This document shows, piece after piece, positions 42,630 to 50,196 of a DNA stretch of 64,000 bases. A program made the position numbers and the translations under genes. The stretch is from Embleya scabrispora DSM 41855 (GTDB lineage: Bacteria > Actinomycetota > Actinomycetes > Streptomycetales > Streptomycetaceae): contig NZ_KB889684.1 of the NCBI RefSeq assembly GCF_000372745.1, positions 34,720-98,719 of the forward strand, read 5' to 3'. The first letter of the stretch is position 1; every line of letters starts with the position of its first letter. Below the pieces are notes generated by a model. The model was not told where the DNA came from and did not search any database. It was given only the letters and a program-made list of their open reading frames with translations.

Positions 42630-44006
42630 ATGACCATCACGACCGCGGCGCCGGACACGGCGCGACGCGCCCATCCGCTGCTGCTGACCGCACTGCTCAC
42701 CGCCCAGTTCATGGCGTTGCTGGACACCTCCGTCGTCAACGTCGCCGGCCCCACGATCCGTACCGACCTGGACACCAGCGGTGCGGGACTGCAACTGGTC
42801 ATCTCCGGCTACACCGTCGTCTACGCGATGCTGATCGTCACCGGCTCGCGGCTCGGCGGCCGGCACGGCTTCCGTCGGGTGTTCGGCATCGGCCTGGTCG
42901 TCTTCACCGTCGCGTCGCTGCTGTGCGGCCTGGCCTGGGACGACACCTCACTGATCGCGGCCCGCGCGGTCCAGGGCGGCGGCGCCGCGCTGATGGTGCC
43001 CCAGGTGCTCAACCTGATCCAGGCCACCTACGCCGGCGCCGACCGGGCCCGGGCGATGGGTCGTTACGCGGCGACCATCGCCGGCGGCATGGTCGCCGGC
43101 CAGGTGCTCGGCGGACTCCTGGTCAGCGCCGACCTGTTCGGGCTGTCCTGGCGGCCGGTGTTCCTGATCAACATCCCGGTCGGGATCGTGCTGTACGTGC
43201 TCGCCCGCCGGGTGTTGCCGGCCGGCGGGACCCCCGCGGCGCGCGGCCTGGACGTTCCGGGCCTGGCGCTGCTCGCTCCCGCGTTGCTCGCGCTGGTCGT
43301 TCCGCTGGTGATGGGGCACGAGTTGGACTGGCCGACCTGGGGTTGGTTCAGCCTGGGCGCCTGCGCGGTGCTGTTCGCGCTGTTCGCGATCGTCGAGCGA
43401 CGTGTGCCGGCGCCGCTGATCCCCACTGAGCTGCTGCGGGTGCCGGGCGTGGTGGCGGGTGCGGTCACGCTGTTGTTGGTGATGACGGCGTTCGGCGGGC
43501 TGATGTTCGCCACCGCGCTGTACGTGCAGAGCGGTCTGGGCTACAGCGCGTTGGAGGCGGGGTTGACCTTCATCCCTTCCTCGGTCGTGTTCGCGACGGT
43601 GTCGTTGCGGTGGCAGCGGTTGCCCGCTGCCTGGCATCGGTGGTTGCCGACGATCGGGATGCCGATCGGCGCGCTCGGGTTCGCGGCCACCGGATGGGCG
43701 TTCGGCAGCGGGCAGCCGCTGGTGGTGATGCTTGCCACGATGATCGTGAGCAGCTTCGGCCTGGGCGTCGCGTACAGCCCGGTGATGATGCTCGGGCTGC
43801 GCCGGGTGCCGCTGCCGCGGGCGTCGGACGCGTCCGGGCTGATGGTGACGATGATCCAACTCGGTCAGGTGCTCGGGGTGGCCGCGTTCGGCACGCTGTA
43901 CCTGTCGGTGGGTGGCGACTTCCACCACGCGGGCGAACTGACGGCATGGGCCATCGCTGCGACGGCGCTGGCCACCACGGTGCCGGCGGCTCGGTTGGGG
44001 CGGTGA
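42630..44006 (+). CDS. DHA2-type MFS transporter
   Basis: The protein (458 residues) starts MTITTAAPDTARRAHPLLLT and is an MFS exporter. The first helices contain QFMALLDTSVVNVAGPTI, the DHA2-family signature (LDxTVVNVALP-type), and RLGGRHGFRRVF between helices 2 and 3. I count about 14 hydrophobic segments. DHA2 exporters remove drugs by proton antiport. It is divergent from an MmyB-type regulator with shared direct repeats, so inducible efflux is likely. Confidence 0.92.
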   Translation: MTITTAAPDTARRAHPLLLTALLTAQFMALLDTSVVNVAGPTIRTDLDTSGAGLQLVISGYTVVYAMLIVTGSRLGGRHGFRRVFGIGLVVFTVASLLCGLAWDDTSLIAARAVQGGGAALMVPQVLNLIQATYAGADRARAMGRYAATIAGGMVAGQVLGGLLVSADLFGLSWRPVFLINIPVGIVLYVLARRVLPAGGTPAARGLDVPGLALLAPALLALVVPLVMGHELDWPTWGWFSLGACAVLFALFAIVERRVPAPLIPTELLRVPGVVAGAVTLLLVMTAFGGLMFATALYVQSGLGYSALEAGLTFIPSSVVFATVSLRWQRLPAAWHRWLPTIGMPIGALGFAATGWAFGSGQPLVVMLATMIVSSFGLGVAYSPVMMLGLRRVPLPRASDASGLMVTMIQLGQVLGVAAFGTLYLSVGGDFHHAGELTAWAIAATALATTVPAARLGR

Positions 44007-44058
44007 TCGGGGGCCGGGACCTCGGGCCGTGAACGCCGCACCGCGCCCGGGTCGTCGG

Positions 44059-44430
44059 TCAGCCGGTATCCGCCGCGACGTCCGCCGCGTCCTGGGCGGC
44101 CAGGACGCGGTGGCCGTGTTCGACCGACCAGGCGCCGAGCGCGCGGAACGGAACCAGGAGGGTTTCGCCCAGCTCGGTCAGGGCGTACTCGACGCGCGGC
44201 GGGGCCTCGGCGTAGGCCCGGCGGACGACCAGGCCGTGGTACTCCAGGCGGCGCAGCGTCTCGTTGAGCACCTTGGCGCTGATCCCGCCGATCTGCGCGG
44301 CCAGCGCGCCCGGCCGCATCGGGCCGTCGGCCAGTGCGTAGACGACCACGCTGTTCCAGCGGTTGGTGAGCAGGTCGAAGCCGATGCGGGCGCGGCAGTC
44401 GGCGACGTACTCGCCCTCGTGCTCGGTCAT
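44059..44430 (-). CDS. HxlR-family transcriptional regulator
   Basis: This 123-residue winged-helix regulator is typical of HxlR proteins: CRARIGFDLLTNRWNSVVVYAL, RPGALAAQIGGISAKVLNETLRRLE, then the beta-wing YAEAPPRVEYALTELG. Such proteins sense redox or electrophile stress, often through cysteine. It has a single cysteine (ADCRAR) near the N-terminus, in the classic sensing position. It is divergent from an NADP-binding oxidoreductase-like gene, its probable target. Confidence 0.9.
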   Translation of the reverse strand: MTEHEGEYVADCRARIGFDLLTNRWNSVVVYALADGPMRPGALAAQIGGISAKVLNETLRRLEYHGLVVRRAYAEAPPRVEYALTELGETLLVPFRALGAWSVEHGHRVLAAQDAADVAADTG

Positions 44431-44484
44431 GGGGCCATTGTGGCCCGGTCGATGGTTACCGGATGGTGCGTATCGGCCTGCCTA

Positions 44485-44516
44485 GCTTCGAGGGGTCGGA
44501 GTCGGTCTCTCGAAGC
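44485..44516. promoter_or_regulatory. inverted repeat between HxlR and NADP-binding gene
   Basis: GCTTCGA (44485-44491) and TCGAAGC (44510-44516) form a perfect repeat with 18 bases between. It lies immediately upstream of the rightward gene in the divergent gap, where the HxlR-type regulator should bind. Confidence 0.5.
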
Positions 44517-44531
44517 GAGCGGGGTAGTGCT

Positions 44532-45161
44532 GTGCGAATCGGAATCCTGGGCGCGGGCAACATGGCCGGCGCGTTGGGCGCGAAGTGGGTCGAGGCCGGG
44601 CACGACGTGCTGATCGGGGCACGTTCGACGCAGCGGGCGCGGCAGGCGGCGAAGCGGGTCGGGGCCCGGGCGGGCGGTTTCGTCGAGGCGGCCGGGCACG
44701 GCGACGCGGTGTTGGTCGCGGTCGGGCACGCCGCGACCGCCGAGGTGATTCCGCCGGTGGCCGGCCTGCTGGTCGGGAAGGCGGTGCTGGACTGCTCGAA
44801 CCCGATCGTGCCGGGGCCGGGCGGGCTGATGTTGACCACCGACGGAGGGCGGTCGGCGGCGCGCACGCTCGCGGACGCGGCGCCGGGTGCGCATGTGGTC
44901 AAGGCATTCCATCTCGGCGCGGCCGAGTTGTGGGCGGGGCCGCATGGGAGGGGGCTCGCGGTGCCGCTGTGCGGGGACGACCCGGACGCGCTCGCCGTGG
45001 CGCACACCTTGGTCGCGGCGCTGGGGTCGGTGCCGCTGACGGTCGGCGGGTTGGACCGGGCGGGCTATCTGGAGGCGACCGCGGCGATCGTGATCGGGAT
45101 GTGGTTCGCCGGCCAGGATCCGCGGACGATGTTGCCGGCGGCGGAACACGCGCACGGGTAG
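44532..45161 (+). CDS. F420H2:NADP oxidoreductase-like NAD(P)-binding protein
   Basis: The protein (209 residues) starts MRIGILGAGNMAGALGAKWV. The Rossmann GxGxxG and the ARSTQRAR segment after strand 2 suggest NADP binding. Later blocks are VLVAVGHAATAEVIPPV, AVLDCSNPIVPGPG and VVKAFHLGAAELW, matching F420-dependent NADP reductase-like or NADP-oxidoreductase coenzyme F420-dependent family proteins. The GTG at 44532 was chosen because it starts directly at the Rossmann strand. Regulated probably by the divergent HxlR gene. Real F420 use is not shown. Confidence 0.85.
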   Translation: MRIGILGAGNMAGALGAKWVEAGHDVLIGARSTQRARQAAKRVGARAGGFVEAAGHGDAVLVAVGHAATAEVIPPVAGLLVGKAVLDCSNPIVPGPGGLMLTTDGGRSAARTLADAAPGAHVVKAFHLGAAELWAGPHGRGLAVPLCGDDPDALAVAHTLVAALGSVPLTVGGLDRAGYLEATAAIVIGMWFAGQDPRTMLPAAEHAHG

Positions 45162-45306
45162 CGAACACGCGCACGAACCTCGGTCGAGGTGGGCCGAGCT
45201 GCCCTGCCCGTGTGGCGGTTCCGGTGGGGTTTCGGGGGTTCGTGGACCTGGTGGGACGAGGACCGGTGGGGGGTACGACGACACCGCAGGAGTGTGGAGC
45301 CAGGTC

Positions 45307-45690
45307 CTACGGGCCCTCGCCCAGATACTCGATCAGAACCGGTACGTGGCTGTGGTCCGGGTCGCGGACGGCGGTGAGCAGGGTCAGTCGGCCCTCGCCC
45401 GCCCGGTCGAGCAGCGCGGTGCGAGCCGCGTGCGCCGGTGCGGCGTCCAGTTCGTCGCGGTAGCGGGCGTGGAAGACCTCGTCGGCCAAGCCGCCCGCGT
45501 GCCAGGCCCGGCGCAGCTCGGTGGACGGGGTCAACTCCTTGGGCCACGCGTCGAGGTGCGCGTCCGCCTTGGCGAGCCCGCGCGGCCACAGCCGGTCGAC
45601 CAGGACGCGCAGGCCGTCGTCCGGATCGGCCGGCTCGTATACCCGGCGCACGGTGATGGTGGGTCCGCCGGTCGTGTCGCGCCGGGCCAT
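45307..45690 (-). CDS. DUF488 family protein
   Basis: This 127-residue protein is a standard DUF488 member: ITVRRVYEPADPDDGLRVLV, DRLWPRGLAKADAHLDAWPK, LTPSTELRRAW and the end LTAVRDPDHSHVPVL. Biochemical function of the family is not established. The ATG at 45690 has GGGAGG 4 bases upstream. It follows the divergon gene at 45775 on the same strand after an 84-base gap and may be its last gene. Confidence 0.88.
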   Translation of the reverse strand: MARRDTTGGPTITVRRVYEPADPDDGLRVLVDRLWPRGLAKADAHLDAWPKELTPSTELRRAWHAGGLADEVFHARYRDELDAAPAHAARTALLDRAGEGRLTLLTAVRDPDHSHVPVLIEYLGEGP

Positions 45691-45774
45691 CGTGCCTCCC
45701 GCTCGTGGGGGTGATTTCGGTGGCGTGTACCCGACTCGGGGCGATCTCACCGTCGGTCCGGCCCGGCGCGCGAT

Positions 45775-46410
45775 TCAGTACGCGATGCCCACCGGTCGGC
45801 GGTAGGTCGCCGGGTCGTCCAGGACCGCGAGCATGGCGTGCGCGAGGTCGGCTCGGGCGATGGTGCTGCCGCGTGGGACGCTGCCGCCGATCCGGGTGCG
45901 GTAGGTGCCGGTGCCGGCGCCTTTGGTGAGCATCGGTGGTCGCATGGTGGTCCAGTCGGCGTCGCTGAGGGCCAGCGCGGCCTCCATGGACGCCAGGTCC
46001 GCATACACCCCCTTGAGCATCGAGCGCAGGATCGGGATCAGTGCGCCGCGTACGAACACCGAGTCCTCGCGTGGCGTCGGGCCCACCGGCGCCGCGCTGA
46101 TCGTCACCACGCGTCGCACGCCGGTGTCGGCCATCACGGCCAGGATCGCGGTGGTCGCCGCCGTTGCGATGCCGGGCCTCTTGCGGTTGCGCGGTCCGAT
46201 TCCGGACAGCACCGCGTCGCGGCCCTCGATCGCCTCGCGCAGCTCGGCCGGGTTCGTCACGTCCGCCCGTACGACCTCGATGTTCGGGTGTTCGAAGGCG
46301 GGTCGGGACGGCGCCCGGACCACGGCGGTGATCTTGTGTCCGGCGGCTGCGGCGTGGCGCAACACGTGTTCGCCGGTGGCACCGGTCGCTCCGAGGACGG
46401 TGAGCCTCAT
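45775..46410 (-). CDS. NAD(P)-binding epimerase/quinone-reductase-like protein
   Basis: The protein (211 residues) starts MRLTVLGATGATGEHVLRH. The NmrA/atypical-SDR signature GATGATG, the VVRADVTNPAELREAI segment and VRRVVTISAAPVG are clear, as is the C-terminal TIARADLAHAMLAVLDDP. Members reduce quinones or NAD(P)-linked substrates, or sense NADP. It is divergent from a TetR gene with two palindromes in between, so repression by that regulator is likely. The substrate is unknown. Confidence 0.88.
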   Translation of the reverse strand: MRLTVLGATGATGEHVLRHAAAAGHKITAVVRAPSRPAFEHPNIEVVRADVTNPAELREAIEGRDAVLSGIGPRNRKRPGIATAATTAILAVMADTGVRRVVTISAAPVGPTPREDSVFVRGALIPILRSMLKGVYADLASMEAALALSDADWTTMRPPMLTKGAGTGTYRTRIGGSVPRGSTIARADLAHAMLAVLDDPATYRRPVGIAY

Positions 46411-46429
46411 GTTCTGCCTCCCGAGGTGG

Positions 46430-46471
46430 GTGAGTGTTCACTCACCTCTCCATGGTGAATACTTGCTCACC
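46430..46471. promoter_or_regulatory. twin TetR operators
   Basis: GTGAGTG-TT-CACTCAC (46430-46445) is a perfect 7-base-arm palindrome. A second site, GGTGAATACTTGCTCACC (46454-46471), shares the TGA...TCA pattern. Both lie between the divergent NAD(P)-binding gene (start 46410) and the TetR gene (start 46569), and the first begins only 20 bases from the 46410 start. Confidence 0.7.
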
Positions 46472-46568
46472 ACTACGTCAAGTCCGGGAGACGGACCGCC
46501 CCGAACCCCCTCGGAGGCACCCGAAGCCCCCGGATCGGACCGCCCACGACGAACGGACGACCGCCTCG

Positions 46569-47303
46569 ATGCCGCACTCGCCCCGCCCCGAACCCCCGCA
46601 GCGGGAGCCGCACTCGGCGACCCGGGGGCCGCGACAGGTCGTGCCCACCCGGCAGCGGATCCTGGACGCCGCCGAGCACCTGATGCGTACGCTCGGCCTC
46701 GCGCGGACCACGACCAAGGAGATCGCGCGCGCGGCCGGCTGCTCGGAGGCCGCGCTGTACAAGCACTTCACCGGCAAGGAGGAACTGTTCGTCGCGGTCC
46801 TCCAGGAGCGGCTGCCGCCGCTGGGGCCACTGCTCGCCCAACTCGCCGAGGAGTCGGAGGAGTCGGACGGCCCGGATGGGTCCGACGATCCCGATGGATC
46901 CGGCGGGTCCGGTGGGTCCGCGGAGTCCGGCTCCGACGGGGTCGAGCGGCGCCTGGCCGCGATCGCGACTCGGGCCGCCGAGTTCTACGAGCAGAGCATG
47001 CCGATCGCCTCGTCGCTGTTCGCCGAGCCCGCGCTGCTGCACCGCCACCGTGAGGCGCTGCGCGGTATCGGCGCCGGTCCGCATGTCCCGCTGCGCCTGC
47101 TCGCCGCCTACCTCACGGTCGAACGCGACCGGGGTCGGATCGACCCGGACGCCGACCCGGACGCGGCCGCCGCGATGCTGCTCGGCGCGTGCTACCAGCG
47201 GGCGTTCCTACGGCACTTCATGGGTATCGAGGACGGCCCGACGGTGGCCGAGTTCGCCGCGAGCACGGCTCGTACCCTGATCCGAGGCATCGCCCGCTCC
47301 TGA
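46569..47303 (+). CDS. TetR-family regulator with acidic Ser/Gly insertion
   Basis: This 244-residue regulator has an N-terminal HTH at about 28-74 (QRILDAAEHLMRTLGLARTT, CSEAALYKHFTGKEELF). A low-complexity Ser/Gly/Asp/Glu-rich insertion lies at about 95-124 (DNA 46851-46940), with near-repeats of GACGGATCC-like words, in the region joining the HTH to the ligand domain; this is not usual for the family. The ATG at 46569 gives MPHSPRPEPPQREPH. It likely represses the divergent gene at 45775 through the twin operators. The ligand is unknown. Confidence 0.88.
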   Translation: MPHSPRPEPPQREPHSATRGPRQVVPTRQRILDAAEHLMRTLGLARTTTKEIARAAGCSEAALYKHFTGKEELFVAVLQERLPPLGPLLAQLAEESEESDGPDGSDDPDGSGGSGGSAESGSDGVERRLAAIATRAAEFYEQSMPIASSLFAEPALLHRHREALRGIGAGPHVPLRLLAAYLTVERDRGRIDPDADPDAAAAMLLGACYQRAFLRHFMGIEDGPTVAEFAASTARTLIRGIARS

Positions 47304-47433
47304 CCCGAGGCGGACCCGGGGCCGGTACGCGGCGGACCGTGCCCGAGGCGCGGGGGCGTCATGTCGGTGTGGGCTGCGAAACTCGCGGCGAGAGGTGGAC
47401 CGCAATGTCGGAGCGGCCTTCTATCGTGCGCGT

Positions 47434-47769
47434 ATGGAATTGAAGCAAGAGATGATCACGATCGACTGCGCCGACCCGGGCACTCTGGCCGCATGGTGGG
47501 CGAAAGCGCTGGGGGTGGAGATCGCCCAGGACTTCGGCGACTTCGTGATGGTCGCGGCGCAGCCCCTGGTCCTGGGGTTCCAGCGGGTGCCGGAGGATCG
47601 GGTCGGCAAGAACCGGGTACACGTGGACTTCTCCACGTCGGACCGCCCGGCCGCGGTCGAGCGGTTGGTGGCTCTGGGTGCGACGGTGGTGGCCGAGCGC
47701 GATGCGCCGGGGCTGAATTGGACCACGATGCAGGATCCTGCGGGCAACGAGTTCTGCGTCTCGGGCTGA
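47434..47769 (+). CDS. VOC-family protein
   Basis: This 111-residue protein starts MELKQEMITIDCADPGTLAA. The glyoxalase-like fold is visible as WWAKALGVEIAQDFGDFVMV, NRVHVDFSTSDRPAAVERLV and the ending QDPAGNEFCVSG. The HVD and NEF segments provide the usual metal ligands. It appears monocistronic. It is paralogous to the protein at 21322-21678 but only weakly similar outside the C-terminal motif. Confidence 0.84.
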   Translation: MELKQEMITIDCADPGTLAAWWAKALGVEIAQDFGDFVMVAAQPLVLGFQRVPEDRVGKNRVHVDFSTSDRPAAVERLVALGATVVAERDAPGLNWTTMQDPAGNEFCVSG

Positions 47770-48111
47770 TCGCGGACCGGCCGGCGACGCCGGTGGGGCC
47801 GATCCCGGTGCGATCGATGTCCGGCTGAGCTCGGCGGGGTGCCGCCGGGCGCATCGTCGGGAACGGAAGCCGGCACGAATACCCGGCGGCCCCGCGCTCG
47901 GGGACTGGGTGGGCCACACGTTTGTGCACAGGTAACAGGCCCATGCACACGATCCGGGTCGACGCCATCACCCCCGCGCCACGCTCACCGAGACCATGCG
48001 CGAGTGACGGGGCGCGCCCTGCCGCTCGACTCGGATTTTGCAACCACAAGCCCTCCACCGTCCCGGCGGTCGAGGGCTTGTCCTGTTCGGGTCGGGCGGC
48101 GTGGGGTTCGG
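47770..48111. other. gap with a strong stem-loop
   Basis: This 342-base gap separates convergent genes. Its main feature is the hairpin at 48046-48081, described separately. GTGCACA-like words at 47924-47930 and 47944-47950 resemble the units of the 20-bp array at 48849-48948. No gene was found. Confidence 0.4.
48046..48081. terminator. bidirectional stem-loop between convergent genes
   Basis: The 10-base arms ACAAGCCCTC (48046-48055) and GAGGGCTTGT (48072-48081) pair perfectly, with an inner 4-bp ACCG/CGGT stem. It lies between the VOC gene and the convergent GNAT gene, so it could terminate both. Confidence 0.65.
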
Positions 48112-48663
48112 TCAGGGACGGGTGCGGAGGTAGCGGCCGCGTGGGAGTTCGGTGACCAGGACCGGACGACCGTGCGCGGGAACGGTGGTGCGGCGCTCCT
48201 CGGTCATGCCCAGTTTGCTCATCACCTTCGCGGACGCGGTGTTGTCCTCGTGGCAGATGGAGACCAGGCGCGGTACGCGGGCGTACTCGAAGGCGAAGCG
48301 GAGCACCTCGAAGGCGGCCTCGGTGGCGAAGCCGTGACCCCAGTACGGGCGGGCCAGCCGCCAGCCGATCTCGACGGCGGGCATCACCTCGGGCAGGAAC
48401 TCCGGTACGGCCAGGCCCGCCCAGCCCGCGAGTGCGCCGACCGGGCCCGGTTCGGCGGTGCGCAGTTCGATCGCGAACAGGCCGAAGCCGCGGGTCTCCC
48501 AAGCGAGTTCGTAGCCTGCCAAGGCGGCGGCGCTCTGCTCGGGGGTCCGCGGCAGGCCGTCGCCCACGTAGCGCATCACCTCGGGGTCGGCGTTCATCGC
48601 GGTGAGCGCGGGCAGGTCGTCGTCACGCCAGCGGCGGAGCAGGAGACGGTCGGTTTCGATCAT
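48112..48663 (-). CDS. GNAT-family N-acetyltransferase (RimJ/RimL-like)
   Basis: The protein (183 residues) starts MIETDRLLLRRWRDDDLPAL, the typical RimJ/RimL entry, with GYELAWETRGFGLFAIELR and the acetyl-CoA pyrophosphate loop RPYWGHGFATEAAFEVL, ending ICHEDNTASAKVMSKLGM. It probably acetylates an amine on a small molecule or a protein N-terminus. The substrate is not deducible. The ATG at 48663 is the only sensible start. Confidence 0.9.
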   Translation of the reverse strand: MIETDRLLLRRWRDDDLPALTAMNADPEVMRYVGDGLPRTPEQSAAALAGYELAWETRGFGLFAIELRTAEPGPVGALAGWAGLAVPEFLPEVMPAVEIGWRLARPYWGHGFATEAAFEVLRFAFEYARVPRLVSICHEDNTASAKVMSKLGMTEERRTTVPAHGRPVLVTELPRGRYLRTRP

Positions 48664-48848
48664 CGGACCATCCTGCCGGAATATGACGCTCGGGCCGAGC
48701 GGTTGGGCGTGGCGGTGGCCCGTGGTGGGACCGCGGCGAGACCCGCTCCGCAACCCGAATCGACGCCCGAATCGAGCCCAACGCGATGTCCGATTCCCGC
48801 CGGACGACGCGCCCGTCATCGCGCACAGTGGAACCCGGAAGCACCTGT

Positions 48849-48948
48849 GACCAGTGCACACGGCAATCGGCCGGTGCACGCGACACCGGACCGGCGCGCA
48901 TGGCAACCAGCCAGTACACCCGCCAACCGACCGGCACCCGGCTGCCCC
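48849..48948 (+). repeat. five degenerate 20-bp tandem repeats before ogt
   Basis: Five adjacent 20-base units run from 48849 to 48948. The most conserved parts are CCNGTGCAC near the start and CGNCAACC near the end of the unit; units 1 to 4 differ at about 6-9 positions each and unit 5 is weaker. The exact 20-base phasing places sites on one face of DNA about every two helical turns, as expected for a cooperative regulator site array. It begins 128 bases upstream of the ogt start. The rest of the 313-base gap (48664-48976) holds no gene. Confidence 0.65.
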
Positions 48949-48976
48949 CGTGCGGCCCCGACGAAAGGAAGCGCTC

Positions 48977-49483
48977 ATGATCGTCCACACCACCCTCGAC
49001 AGCCCCCTCGGTGAATTGCTGCTGATCGGCGACGAACGCCCCGACGGCACGCTCGCGCTGGCCTCGCTGTCCGTGCCGGGCCAGAAGGGCGGCGCCGCGG
49101 TGCCCGTCGACTCGCGACCGGACCCGGCCGCGTTCGCCGAGGTGGTTCGCCAACTCACCGCCTACTTCGCGGGCGCGCTGCACGACTTCGACCTGCCGAT
49201 GGCACCGCGCGGCTCGGCCTTCCAGGAACGCATCTGGGACGCGATCGACGAGATCCCCTACGGCACCACCACCACGTACGGTGCGATCGCCGAGCGGGTG
49301 GGTACCTCGCGGGCGGGAGTGCGTGCGGTCGGTACCGCGATCGGGGCCAACCCGCTGCTCCTGGTCCGGCCGTGCCACCGGGTGATCGGCGCGGACGGCG
49401 CGCTGCGCGGGTACGCCGGCGGCCTGGAGCGCAAGGAGTACCTGCTCGCCCACGAAGGCGCCCTCCCGGCGCGGGTGCGGTGA
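48977..49483 (+). CDS. ogt: methylated-DNA-protein-cysteine methyltransferase
   Basis: This 168-residue protein transfers alkyl groups from O6-alkylguanine in DNA to its own cysteine. The active-site motif is RPCHRVIG with C133, preceded by the helix-turn-helix region ERIWDAIDEIPYGTTTTYG and GVRAVGTAIGANP. The C-terminal ALRGYAGGLERKEYLL completes the family pattern. The ATG at 48977 has AAAGGAAG 7 bases upstream. The stop overlaps the next start (GTGA), so it is the first gene of a coupled three-gene operon. Confidence 0.95.
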   Translation: MIVHTTLDSPLGELLLIGDERPDGTLALASLSVPGQKGGAAVPVDSRPDPAAFAEVVRQLTAYFAGALHDFDLPMAPRGSAFQERIWDAIDEIPYGTTTTYGAIAERVGTSRAGVRAVGTAIGANPLLLVRPCHRVIGADGALRGYAGGLERKEYLLAHEGALPARVR

Positions 49484-50196
49484 GCGCGGTGGACACGCTG
49501 TTCGCCGCCGAGCCGGTGGCCGGCACGGAACTCGCCGCGCGGGTGGACGAACACGGCCATGCGCTGACCCACCGCATCCTGGACCCGGACACCTGCCGCG
49601 AGATCGCCGAGCTGTACGACCACCCGGAGCTCTTCCGGGCCACCATCGACATGGCTCGACATCGCTTCGGCTCCGGCCGGTACCGCTACTTCGCCGCACC
49701 CGTGCCCGAGCCGATCGCGGCGCTGCGTGCGTCCTGCTACCCGCACCTGTTGCCGATCGCCCGGGCTTGGGCCGAGCGTCTGGGTCGGCCCGCACCCTGG
49801 CCGGACACCCTGGACGAGTGGCTGACGATGTGTCATGCGGCAGGCCAGACCCGGCCGACGCCGATCCTGCTGCGCTACGGACCGGGAGATTGGAACGCGT
49901 TGCACCGGGACCTGTACGGCGACCTGGTCTTTCCGCTTCAGGTGGTGATCGGCCTGGACGAGCCGGGAGTCGACTACACCGGTGGCGAGTTCCTGATGGC
50001 CGAGCAGCGCTTCCGGGCCCAGTCGCGCGGCACCGCGATCAGCCTGCCGCAGGGGCACGGGCTGATCTTCACCACCCGGGACCGGCCGATCCGTTCGGCG
50101 CGCGGCTGGTCGGCGGCGCCGATGCGGCACGGCGTCAGCACCGTGCACACCGGGCTGCGCCGCACACTCGGCCTGGTCTTCCACGATGCGGCGTGA
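49480..50196 (+). CDS. 2OG-Fe(II) oxygenase of the DNA-repair-like operon
   Basis: This 238-residue protein carries a 2-oxoglutarate-dependent Fe(II) dioxygenase core: the HxD pair H142/D144 in ALHRDLYGDLV, a double-stranded beta-helix stretch (VFPLQVVIGLDEPGVDYTGG), and the distal histidine and arginine in RHGVSTVHTGLRRTLG (H217, R227). It is not obviously AlkB, but its placement between ogt and an Ada-domain-like gene suggests oxidative repair of alkylated nucleic acid. Overlap with ogt (4 bases) and with the next gene (11 bases) supports cotranslation. The GTG at 49480 begins MSAVDTLFAAEPVAG. Confidence 0.85.
   Translation: MSAVDTLFAAEPVAGTELAARVDEHGHALTHRILDPDTCREIAELYDHPELFRATIDMARHRFGSGRYRYFAAPVPEPIAALRASCYPHLLPIARAWAERLGRPAPWPDTLDEWLTMCHAAGQTRPTPILLRYGPGDWNALHRDLYGDLVFPLQVVIGLDEPGVDYTGGEFLMAEQRFRAQSRGTAISLPQGHGLIFTTRDRPIRSARGWSAAPMRHGVSTVHTGLRRTLGLVFHDAA

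Noticed and set aside
48030..48081. tRNA or integration-site remnant in the CGACTCGGATTTTGC stretch
   Set aside because: The bases do not form a T-arm with the expected GTTCGANTCC, and the hairpin fits a terminator between convergent genes better.
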